This document shows positions 1-4,995 of a DNA stretch of 5,239 nucleotides, in pieces. The notes below the pieces were generated by a model. That model was not told the DNA's origin and made no database searches. It saw nothing but the letters and a program-made list of their open reading frames with translations. Position 1 is the stretch's first letter. Each line of letters starts with the position of its first letter. The stretch comes from Clostridium grantii DSM 8605 (GTDB lineage: Bacteria; Bacillota; Clostridia; Clostridiales; Clostridiaceae): contig NZ_FQXM01000057.1 in assembly GCF_900129965.1 (NCBI RefSeq), positions 1 through 5,239 on the forward strand, in the 5' to 3' direction. Position numbers and translations under genes: made by a program.

Positions 1-969
1 AATAATAATAAAGGGAAAATTAAGAAAGTAAGATACGATGATGACGAAATATATGATATACTTGATGAAGAAATTTTACAAGCTGATAAAGAGTATGATA
101 AGCTTATGAGAGTAAACGATTCGACTTTCCTAAGAGTTAAAGAGATTAAAATTGATTTATTAAAGAGAACACAACTAGAAGGTGTTATTTTAAAATATGA
201 AGTAAATGACGATTTAGCAAAGTCATTATTGAATTTATCAGATAAAGCAATAGAAGATAAAGAAAATAACAAATATAATGCCAAAAATATTATTCTACTA
301 TATACACCAAAGAAATATAAAAATGATGTCAATAAAAAAATAGAGGAACCAGAAGTTACAGCAGAGTACATGACAATCTTACAAGACTATTATTATACTG
401 GGTACAATAATAAAAAATATTTAAACGAAACTGTTTATACCAACTATTCAGGTCCTTTTGAAACTGTTAAAAAGGGATATACTACAAGTGATTATTGGAA
501 TGATACCTTAACAAATGTAACTACATACTGTACAACAAAGTTGGCGAATCAGCTTAGTGGGGGTACGTTTAGTATAATGAAGTTATTTATTCCAGATCCA
601 TTCACAAATTATCCAGCAACTTCAGGTGATATTTGGCAGGCAGCGCTATATGAAATTAAATATAGAAAACATACAAGTATTTATGCATATGATTCTTACG
701 CAGGTTGGTATTATCAGTCATATGCATATGCGGAAAGAGGGAGCTATAAGTTTAAACATCACATAAAGGTAGATGTACCTGGAGCTTCTTGGACTGATAA
801 ATTTTCGCCAACAACTTATATGACTTCTACTAATTATTATTCTCTTGATAAAAAGGTCTATGATCAGTGGTATTATTCAAAAGGATTTTATTTTGAGAGG
901 TATGAGAAGTATAAATTTAATAGCTTGATATGGTACGAATCTTCATTTAATAATGGATATGATTTATAA
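1..969 (+). CDS. Tyrosine-rich, probably exported protein of unknown function (5' end outside window)
   Basis: The reading frame is open from base 1 and ends with TAA at 967-969, so 322 residues of the C-terminal part are visible. The ATG at 106 has no ribosome binding site and the frame runs on upstream of it, so it is not taken as the start. Visible residues 1-115 are charged, rich in Lys, Asp and Glu, and look helical or mixed. From about residue 120 the composition changes to aromatic, Ser, Thr and Asn: 33 of the last ~203 residues are Tyr, with clusters such as DYYYTGY, GWYYQSY and QWYYSKGFYFERYEKY. There is one Cys and no membrane segment in the visible part. This composition suits a secreted or surface beta-rich domain, and it vaguely recalls uncharacterised exported proteins of Firmicutes. 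The signal peptide, if any, would be outside the window. I do not recognise a named family or function. A hairpin lies 35 bases after the stop. Confidence 0.75.
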   Translation, partial: NNNKGKIKKVRYDDDEIYDILDEEILQADKEYDKLMRVNDSTFLRVKEIKIDLLKRTQLEGVILKYEVNDDLAKSLLNLSDKAIEDKENNKYNAKNIILLYTPKKYKNDVNKKIEEPEVTAEYMTILQDYYYTGYNNKKYLNETVYTNYSGPFETVKKGYTTSDYWNDTLTNVTTYCTTKLANQLSGGTFSIMKLFIPDPFTNYPATSGDIWQAALYEIKYRKHTSIYAYDSYAGWYYQSYAYAERGSYKFKHHIKVDVPGASWTDKFSPTTYMTSTNYYSLDKKVYDQWYYSKGFYFERYEKYKFNSLIWYESSFNNGYDL

Positions 970-1004
970 AAGTACTAATATAATAAGAGATAGTAAATAG
1001 AGAA

Positions 1005-1052
1005 AATAAGTGTAAATTAATATATTGTAAACTATATTTATTTACACTTATT
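1005..1052 (+). terminator. Long AT-rich hairpin after the Tyr-rich gene
   Basis: A perfect 13-bp inverted repeat (AATAAGTGTAAAT at 1005-1017, ATTTACACTTATT at 1040-1052) continues after one T-T mismatch with six more pairs (1019-1024 with 1033-1038), leaving an 8-base loop. A short T-rich stretch follows at 1053-1060. It probably ends transcription of the upstream gene. The stem is AT-rich and the T-run is broken, so it may be a weak, possibly bidirectional terminator. Confidence 0.55.
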
Positions 1053-1134
1053 ATATTTTGTAATTGTAATTATTTTAAATTGTTAAAGTATTCTTTACAT
1101 TTATTAAGTGTTTCTAAAATAATAGAGGGTAGTG

Positions 1135-1140
1135 AGGGGG
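1135..1140 (+). promoter_or_regulatory. Ribosome binding site of paralogue 1 (decides the start)
   Basis: AGGGGG lies nine bases before the ATG at 1150. An in-frame GTG at 1132 overlaps this site and would have no binding site of its own, so the start is moved to 1150 (a second ATG follows at 1153). The intact paralogue downstream has the same layout: GAGGTGA, then AATATATTAATG. Confidence 0.7.
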
Positions 1141-1149
1141 AAAATATTA

Positions 1150-1686
1150 ATGATGATAATAAAAAAAATAAGTTTGGATACAAAAGTTTTTATTAGTTCA
1201 ATAATTATATTATTTATATTTTCATTGATTTATATGCACGTTACAGAACCTAAGCAGGTCAATCTAGCATACCAGGGCATAAAATTTCAAGCTGGCAATA
1301 CAAACAGCGAAGAAAGTATTAGTATTGAAATTCAAGGTGAATATATTACTGGATTTTTAGGAGAACACGATAAATTCGAAGGTAAAATATTAATAGATGA
1401 CTTGTTATTAGACTATTCAGCGCCTCCAATAGAATTAAATTTAAATGAGACTGCTGAGCTATCTTTTGGACAAATATATGATGGGATGTCTGGTCATATA
1501 TATATAAATAAAAATCTTGATAAAGTAATAATAGAAATTTCGGAATTGGATGAAAATGATAATGAATCTTTTAGTTATGAAAATGGGTGGTTTATTTCAG
1601 CACCTGCCAAAAACAGAGAAGAGGCCATTGAAATAACAAACAGTATACTAAGCAAAATATATAATAAGAACATTATAATTTATTGA
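1150..1686 (+). CDS. Membrane-anchored protein of unknown function, paralogue 1 (178 aa)
   Basis: The N-terminus is short and basic (IIKKISLDTK). One hydrophobic segment follows at about residues 13-29 with no lipobox Cys or clear cleavage site, so the rest (about 32-178) should sit outside the membrane on an uncleaved anchor. The outer domain has alternating hydrophobic residues typical of beta strands. Motifs shared with the downstream paralogue are IEI-GEY at 59-65, DKF-GKI at 74-80, LDYS-PPI, FGQI, EISEL, and NGWFISAP at 145-152 followed by a helical tail (REEA...). A hand alignment gives about 95 identities over 178 positions with the protein at 2571-3104. Uncharacterised small proteins of this general design occur in Bacilli and Clostridia, but I know no function. 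A possible weak promoter (TTTACA at 1094, TAAAAT at 1115, short 15-base spacer) lies upstream. It could be an immunity-type or envelope sensor protein; this is speculation. Confidence 0.85.
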   Translation: MMIIKKISLDTKVFISSIIILFIFSLIYMHVTEPKQVNLAYQGIKFQAGNTNSEESISIEIQGEYITGFLGEHDKFEGKILIDDLLLDYSAPPIELNLNETAELSFGQIYDGMSGHIYINKNLDKVIIEISELDENDNESFSYENGWFISAPAKNREEAIEITNSILSKIYNKNIIIY

Positions 1687-1795
1687 AAATAGCATATCTT
1701 GCAAGTGGGATGAGGAATCCCACTAGGGTAATAATTTGTCTTATTTTTGATTCAAAATTATCATCTTCCAAACTTCCTTCTATATCCAATACACT
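1673..1795 (-). pseudogene. Possible minus-strand gene remnant, C-terminal about 40 codons
   Basis: On the minus strand a frame open from 1795 reads about 40 codons to TAA at 1673-1675, overlapping the 3' end of paralogue 1 tail to tail. It gives an acidic stretch (EGSLEDDNFESK) followed by a hydrophobic, amphipathic one (IRQIITLVGFLIPLARYAIF). This reads more like a protein than the plus-strand frame over the same bases. There is no ATG in frame, only a TTG at 1789 without a binding site, and a stop lies just upstream at 1796-1798. If real, it is the tail of a lost gene. A chance open frame remains quite possible. Confidence 0.25.
1704..1724. repeat. Short GC-rich hairpin after paralogue 1
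   Basis: AGTGGGA (1704-1710) and TCCCACT (1718-1724) form a 7-bp stem with a 7-base loop, 18 bases after the stop of paralogue 1. It is unusually GC-rich for this window. No T-run follows directly, so it is not a standard rho-independent terminator, but it could define the mRNA 3' end or block processive decay. It also lies inside the minus-strand frame at 1673-1795. Confidence 0.45.
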
Positions 1796-1872
1796 TTATA
1801 ATTTCATTTTACAAAATACGATAATATTAAAAAATAATAAAAAAATAAAAATAATTCCAATTTAAATTTTCA

Positions 1873-1901
1873 TGAACAAATGGTAGAATTGAATATATAA
1901 T
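1873..1901 (+). promoter_or_regulatory. Likely sigma-A-type promoter of the coiled-coil gene
   Basis: A perfect TATAAT at 1896-1901 lies 17 bases after TGAACA (1873-1878), which matches the -35 consensus at four of six positions. Transcription would begin near 1908, only about 11 bases before the first ATG at 1919 and about 32 before the ATG at 1940. AT-rich DNA gives many chance -10 boxes, so the spacing and position are the main support. Confidence 0.45.
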
Positions 1902-1918
1902 AAATTATCTTAAAGTAA

Positions 1919-2173
1919 ATGAGGGACGAAATTGGAAAAATGTTACAACAAATTCTAAGCGAATTAAAAGAGCTAAAATCAGGTCAAGCACGTATTGAGG
2001 AAAAATTGGATTCTGTCTATGACCATACTGTAAAAAGTGCTGAAGATATTACTGAAACTAACATGAAACTAGTAGACCAAGTTATTGATGATATTGATTA
2101 TTTGAAACACAAAGAACATAAAACAGAAGAAGATTTATACAAGTTAAAAAAGAATTTAAAAATTGTTAAATAG
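1919..2173 (+). CDS. Small coiled-coil protein of unknown function (up to 84 aa)
   Basis: The product is highly charged and helical. Heptad-like spacing of Leu and Ile is seen at about residues 8-31 (MLQQILSELKELKSGQARIEEKL) and again at about 55-83 (VIDDIDYLKHKEHKTEEDLYKLKKNL), linked by an Asp/Glu/Thr-rich segment. It has no membrane segment and no Cys, so a soluble cytoplasmic oligomer is likely. The pattern ILxELKELKxGQxxIExKLDxVYD is widespread in small uncharacterised Firmicute proteins, often of phage or accessory origin. The start is uncertain: the ATG at 1919 has no upstream binding site and may be near-leaderless, while GAGGG at 1921-1925 lies 14 bases before the in-frame ATG at 1940, which would give 77 residues. 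It stands alone between the two membrane-protein paralogues and probably has its own promoter. Confidence 0.65.
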   Translation: MRDEIGKMLQQILSELKELKSGQARIEEKLDSVYDHTVKSAEDITETNMKLVDQVIDDIDYLKHKEHKTEEDLYKLKKNLKIVK

Positions 2174-2228
2174 TAAGCGGTTCGCAAATATCTCATAGGT
2201 GTGATATTTTCCAGGAGCAAGCTATTTA
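2167..2228 (+). other. Nested hairpin over the stop and 3' end of the coiled-coil gene
   Basis: An outer 7-bp stem pairs TAAATAG (2167-2173, which contains the stop codon) with CTATTTA (2222-2228). After internal mismatches and a GC pair step, an inner 7-bp stem pairs AAATATC (2186-2192) with GATATTT (2203-2209) around a 10-base loop. No T-run follows. It could be an mRNA 3' structure or the fold of a small RNA. The pairing is seen by eye only and short AT-rich stems can arise by chance. Confidence 0.3.
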
Positions 2229-2249
2229 GTAAAAAAACAATAAAACATT

Positions 2250-2284
2250 AAAGAATTGTAATTTTATTTGGCGGTTCTTTTTTT
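2250..2284 (+). terminator. Weak rho-independent terminator candidate
   Basis: AAAGAATTG (2250-2258) can pair with CGGTTCTTT (2272-2280), nine pairs of which two are G-U, around a 13-base loop, and the T-run continues to 2284. It lies about 77 bases after the coiled-coil gene and is the only T-tailed hairpin there. The stem is weak. Confidence 0.35.
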
Positions 2285-2555
2285 GATTTTATCACTAGGG
2301 TAACTATCGATTGCAAAAAAATAGTAAATCAATTCCGATGTAGAGTAAGCATCAGTTGCTGGAGTAGTTATTGGTACTTATTTTAGGTTCAGAGAACTGT
2401 GAATTAGGAAAAAATTAAATAATAAAACGATTAAAGATAAAAAAACTGAGCAACAAAAATAGTTTGCGTTGTTTCCAATTTTTCAAAGGTAACAGGTACC
2501 TTACAGAGAGTGGGAGTGAAACGAACAATCTCTGTTGTTAATGATTATTTGATTT
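2285..2555. other. Non-coding stretch without a recognisable gene
   Basis: All six frames are broken by stops. Around 2350-2460 one plus-strand frame gives a short hydrophobic run (ASVAGVVIGTYF, then a basic RFREL), a TGA, and then a Lys-rich tail ending at 2461. This might be a relic of a small membrane protein but is too short to claim. The last part holds two adjacent hairpins: AAGGTA (2486-2491) with TACCTT (2497-2502), and ACAGAGA (2503-2509) with TCTCTGT (2529-2535). They lie just before paralogue 2 and would be in its leader if transcription starts upstream. I see no clear promoter. Confidence 0.4.
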
Positions 2556-2562
2556 GAGGTGA
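2556..2562 (+). promoter_or_regulatory. Ribosome binding site of paralogue 2 (decides the start)
   Basis: GAGGTGA is a near-ideal binding site eight bases before the ATG at 2571. An in-frame GTG at 2559 lies inside it and so cannot be the start. Confidence 0.8.
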
Positions 2563-2570
2563 ATATATTA

Positions 2571-3104
2571 ATGGTTATATTAAAAAAACTCAGTTTGGAC
2601 ATGAAAGTATTGCTTAGTATAATAGTCATATTATTTATAGGCTCGTGGACATATATGTATTTATCAAAACCATATTATGTAGACACAGTATATGGTGGTA
2701 TAAGGTATCAAGCTAGTAATATGGATTTTCAAGAAAACATTGATATTGAAATTAAAGGAGAATATATTCAGGGATTATTTGGACAACCTGATAAATTTTC
2801 TGGAAAAATATTAATAAGGGATAAAGAATTGGATTATTCAGATCCACCAATACCTTTTCAATTAAACAATATGGCTGTATTGCCCTTCGGACAAATAAAT
2901 AATGGTATTTCTGGTGTTATATATATAGATGAAAATCTTAATAAAGTCACCATAGAAATTGCTGAATTAAATGAACAGGGCAATAGTTCTTTTCATTATG
3001 ATAATGGGTGGCTTATTTCTGCTCCTTCGGATACCAGAGAAGAGGCAGTTAGAGTATCCAATGAGTTAATACAAAAAATGTACCAGGATCTTGTAGTAAG
3101 ATAG
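2571..3104 (+). CDS. Membrane-anchored protein of unknown function, paralogue 2 (177 aa)
   Basis: The plan is the same as in the protein at 1150-1686: a basic N-terminus (VILKKLSLDMK), one hydrophobic segment at about residues 13-30, and a beta-rich outer domain of about 145 residues. The domain carries IEIKGEY, DKFSGKI, LDYSDPPI, FGQI and NGWLISAP (145-152), with a helical C-terminus (REEAVRVSNELIQK). The two align almost without gaps at about 53% identity, with the strongest match in the IEI-GEY to LDYS block and around NGW-ISAP. The spacing argues for an old duplication rather than a recent one: about 880 bases separate them, with an unrelated gene between. The start is fixed by the binding site at 2556. 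There is no obvious promoter and no T-tailed terminator directly downstream. Function is unknown. Confidence 0.85.
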   Translation: MVILKKLSLDMKVLLSIIVILFIGSWTYMYLSKPYYVDTVYGGIRYQASNMDFQENIDIEIKGEYIQGLFGQPDKFSGKILIRDKELDYSDPPIPFQLNNMAVLPFGQINNGISGVIYIDENLNKVTIEIAELNEQGNSSFHYDNGWLISAPSDTREEAVRVSNELIQKMYQDLVVR

Positions 3105-3200
3105 ATGTTACCCACCACCTGGAATCTTAGAGATTAATTCTTCAAAAATAATAGTAGTTGTTAGTAATTATAATTTATTTAAGAGGAGAAGTATCATATT

Positions 3201-3347
3201 ATGAAGATACTAATTTCTTAATCAAATAAAAATTTTTCTTTCTATTATAAGTATGGGTGGATTATTTCAGCGCCTTCAGAAAATAGAGAAGATGCAGTTA
3301 AAATCTCAAATGAGTTATTAAAAAAAAGGGATCTAATAGTAGAATAA
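3201..3347 (+). pseudogene. Decayed third copy of the membrane-anchored protein family
   Basis: From 3222 to the TAA at 3345-3347 the frame reads SNKNFSFYYKYGWIISAPSE and then REDAVKISNELLKKRDLIVE. It matches the last 35-40 residues of paralogue 2 (SFHYDNGWLISAPSD, then REEAVRVSNELIQK and DLVVR). In the same frame upstream an ATG at 3201 reads MKILIS and then stops at TAA 3219-3221. The bases before this ATG (AAGAGGAGAAGTATCATATT) resemble the start region of paralogue 2. The likeliest reading is a third copy that lost about 140 codons by an internal deletion, including the membrane segment and most of the outer domain. The six-residue start is too short to be sure of; the C-terminal match is clear. 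Confidence 0.8.
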
Positions 3348-3366
3348 AATGAAAAGATTTGTACCT

Positions 3367-3417
3367 GTATAGACAAAACCACTTTACTATTAATTTATAC
3401 ATAAGGTTTGTTTATAT
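3367..3417 (+). terminator. Imperfect hairpin after the third-copy remnant
   Basis: Bases 3369-3380 (ATAGACAAAACC) pair with 3405-3415 (GGTTTGTTTAT) with one bulged A and one G-U, extended slightly outward, around a 24-base loop. It starts about 20 bases after the remnant's stop codon, where a transcript end would be expected. No real T-run follows, so the terminator assignment is weak. Confidence 0.3.
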
Positions 3418-3460
3418 CTGGACAGTCAAAAGTTGATTCCAATAATTTCAAATAAAAAAA

Positions 3461-3566
3461 GTAACATTTTTGCATGATTTTATAGTATCCTTAAAGTGAC
3501 AAAACTAGTAAGGAGAAAAAAACACAAAAATGTTACATTACTATTTTATCATATTTTGTGTTTTTT
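3461..3566 (+). promoter_or_regulatory. Two mutually exclusive hairpins before a transposase fragment (attenuator-like)
   Basis: GTAACATTTTTG (3461-3472) is perfectly complementary to CAAAAATGTTAC (3525-3536), 12 bp. A second perfect 13-bp stem pairs AAAAAACACAAAA (3517-3529) with TTTTGTGTTTTTT (3554-3566) and ends in a T-run like a terminator. Both stems need bases 3525-3529, so they cannot form together. AAGGAG (3510-3515) lies beside the second stem. Insertion sequences often carry hairpins at their transposase start that limit translation from outside transcripts, which fits the position 13 bases before the ATG at 3579. A switch between the forms is inference. Confidence 0.5.
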
Positions 3567-3598
3567 GTGTGAAATATTATGTGGAAATTATTAGATGA
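3530..3598 (+). CDS. Possible 22-residue leader peptide overlapping the transposase start
   Basis: An ATG at 3530 follows AAGGAG (3510-3515) by 14 bases, longer than usual, and reads 22 codons (MLHYYFIIFCVFCVKYYVEI and two more) to TGA at 3596-3598. It overlaps the first codons of the transposase fragment in another frame. It begins in the loop of the second hairpin, so its translation would open that stem. No function is known; it may be a chance frame. Confidence 0.2.
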   Translation: MLHYYFIIFCVFCVKYYVEIIR

Positions 3599-3878
3599 TG
3601 TTTTTAATAGATTCAGAATATGTTTTAGCCGCGAGGCTGCATTCAATTGGTTTGTTATTATTATACTAGGAATTATGATTCGCTCTGATTCATTAGGTCT
3701 TAGTTCTGTGATAAGAGATTTATCTTTAGAACATAAAGATTATTCTTCAATGATGCAATTTTTTCGCGCTAGCTCCTGGAAATTAGATGTTTTAAGAAAG
3801 CAATGGATCTCTATAGTCAAATCAATAGCCCCTATCTGGAAACAAGATGATATGTTCATACTGACTTACGGACAGTGA
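3579..3878 (+). pseudogene. Transposase N-terminal fragment, truncated
   Basis: The frame begins MWKLLDDVFNRF, where a stop at 3570-3572 makes the ATG at 3579 the only start. It has no good ribosome binding site. The 99 residues run through AFNWFVIIILGIMIRSD, a charged helical stretch and IAPIWKQDDMFIL, then end in the unrelated tail TYGQ. This looks like the N-terminal region of a DDE transposase of a type common in clostridia. The sequence is lost at the hydrophobic strand (DDMFIL) after which I would expect the first catalytic Asp. The rest of the gene is absent from the following 160 bases, so it cannot be active. The family assignment is from memory of such proteins and is not firm; it differs from the minus-strand transposase nearby. 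Confidence 0.6.
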
Positions 3879-3892
3879 ATTTATATAAATTC
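3877..3892. repeat. Perfect 16-bp palindrome at the break of the transposase fragment
   Basis: GAATTTATATAAATTC is its own reverse complement. It overlaps the stop codon that ends the truncated transposase frame and marks the junction with unrelated sequence. It may be a scar or end of the event that removed the rest of the element. AT-rich palindromes are not rare in such DNA. Confidence 0.5.
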
Positions 3893-4037
3893 CCATAAAA
3901 CCAAAATAACCAGTATTTATTTCAAATCCTAACAATTTAGTTATATCTGAAATTGATTATTATTTCATAAATTCATTAAAATGTAAGTGAATTTTTATAT
4001 TAGTACTAATGCTTTATGTCAATGTAAATAAAAGTAA
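3893..4037. other. Junction between two broken insertion sequences, no gene seen
   Basis: This stretch separates the end of the plus-strand transposase fragment from the stop of the minus-strand IS4-type transposase. It is AT-rich with stops in all frames. It should contain the downstream end of the minus-strand element, but I cannot pick out a terminal inverted repeat because the opposite end of that element is missing. Confidence 0.4.
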
Positions 4038-4955
4038 TTAGGCTACATATAATGTAAAACAAATTTTCAAATAATACTTATTTCTTAGAGAATAATAACA
4101 CCTTTTAAACCATTTAACACCAGATCTAAATAGGCTATAAATTCTAACTTTCTTACCTTTTATTGTCTTTGTAGCCCCAATAATTTTATTCTTCTTATCC
4201 TTAGTGCAAGATGTTCCAAGAGTTATCATCCAGCAATAAGCTATACAAATACATAAATATAAGATTTTTGCATACTGAATATTGTTAGTCCAAGTATCTT
4301 CTAGGTTAAATCCACCTGCTTTAAAATCTTTAAACATTTCTTCTATGTCAAATCTCTTTTTGTACTCTCTGATTGCAAGTGGTTTTTCTAAATTATTAGC
4401 TATAAACCAAGTATCTTCAGCACCTTCTGCTTTACAAACTGCCATGTTGCACATATATTTTTGAACTGTTAACTTTATATTGAAGAAGTGTTTTGTCATT
4501 CCTTTTGAAGGAATTATATCCTCTAATTTTCTAATATTAGGTTTATCAAGTATTGTTATTCCTAAATCTTTTGTACATCTAATACAATATTTAAACTTTA
4601 ATGTTTTATCTATAAATTCGAATAAGTCAACACTCTTAAAGCCTCTATCAGAAAGGATGATAACTTCAAAATCATAGGGTGTTGCTAATTTATGAATAAA
4701 TTTAAGCCCTTGTTTGACATGTTTAAAATCTTTATTCCCATCCTCTTTATATAAGAACATCTTATACCAAATAGGAACTGCTCTCCTACCTATTTTCAAA
4801 GAAAATTGTAACATAACAAATTTATCTACAATAGTTGTATGGTCAAAAATTATATATATTTTCTTTGAGTTATTCTTATAATTTTGTAATAACTTATATG
4901 CAAAAAATTCATATACTCTTTCAGTATTAATAGCTTTGTGTAGATTGTCAAGCAA
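4038..4955 (-). pseudogene. IS4-type DDE transposase lacking its N-terminus
   Basis: The visible frame, counted from a TTG at 4955, has 305 residues. The catalytic triad is clear: Asp38 in IYIIFDHTT, Asp103 in VIILSDRGF, and Glu205 in EYKKRFDIEEMFKDFK. The last segment fits the IS4-family signature exactly (Tyr198-x2-Arg201-x3-Glu205-x6-Lys212). A hydrophobic and then Lys/Arg-rich C-terminus ends at TAA 4038-4040. IS4-type transposases are normally nearer 370-450 residues, and the first catalytic Asp should be preceded by a longer DNA-binding region. Here the frame runs upstream without an ATG into the TTGACCCCC repeats and stops at 5001-5003. The N-terminal region was therefore replaced when another element's end arrived, and the TTG is not the original start. 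The catalytic core is intact but the gene is probably dead. Confidence 0.85.
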
Positions 4956-4991
4956 AATTGACCCCCATTTACGTTGAATTTTGACCCCCCA
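4947..4991 (+). mobile_element. End of an IS21-like element (paired TTGACCCCC repeats)
   Basis: Reading rightward from TGTC at 4947 there are two direct repeats, TTGACCCCC at 4958-4966 (within AATTGACCCCCA) and at 4981-4989 (within TTTTGACCCCCC), 23 bases apart. Several short repeats of this type facing inward from a TGT terminus are characteristic of IS21-family ends. The runs of C stand out strongly against the AT-rich surroundings. The element would extend right from here beyond the window; its exact tip could be TGT at 4939 or 4947. It sits where the minus-strand IS4-type transposase loses its N-terminus, which suggests insertion into that gene. Confidence 0.55.
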
Positions 4992-4995
4992 TGGA

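Noticed and set aside
106..108. ATG at 106 as the start of the Tyr-rich protein
   Set aside because: The frame is open to the left edge with normal coding composition and there is no binding site before this ATG.
1132..1149. GTG start at 1132 for paralogue 1
   Set aside because: The codon overlaps the ribosome binding site, and the added residues are not part of the alignment with paralogue 2.
1683..1865. Plus-strand open frame of 60 codons starting with TTG at the end of paralogue 1
   Set aside because: It has no binding site, its second half is low-complexity Ile/Lys/Asn from AT-rich DNA, and the minus strand reads more like protein over the same bases.
2486..2570. T-box riboswitch-like look of the leader before paralogue 2 (ACAGAGAGTGGGAG and GGTACC)
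   Set aside because: No T-box sequence, no terminator/antiterminator pair and no specifier stem can be found, and the downstream gene is not an amino-acid-related gene.
4282..4677. Two plus-strand open frames (4282-4464 and 4480-4677)
   Set aside because: Both are antisense to the conserved catalytic core of the minus-strand transposase and are shadows of it.
4002..4940. Similarity between AGTACTAATGCTTTATGT near 4005 and AGTATTAATAGCTTTGTGT near 4922 as element ends
   Set aside because: The second copy lies within conserved transposase coding sequence and both point the same way, so they are not terminal inverted repeats; AT-rich chance similarity is likely.
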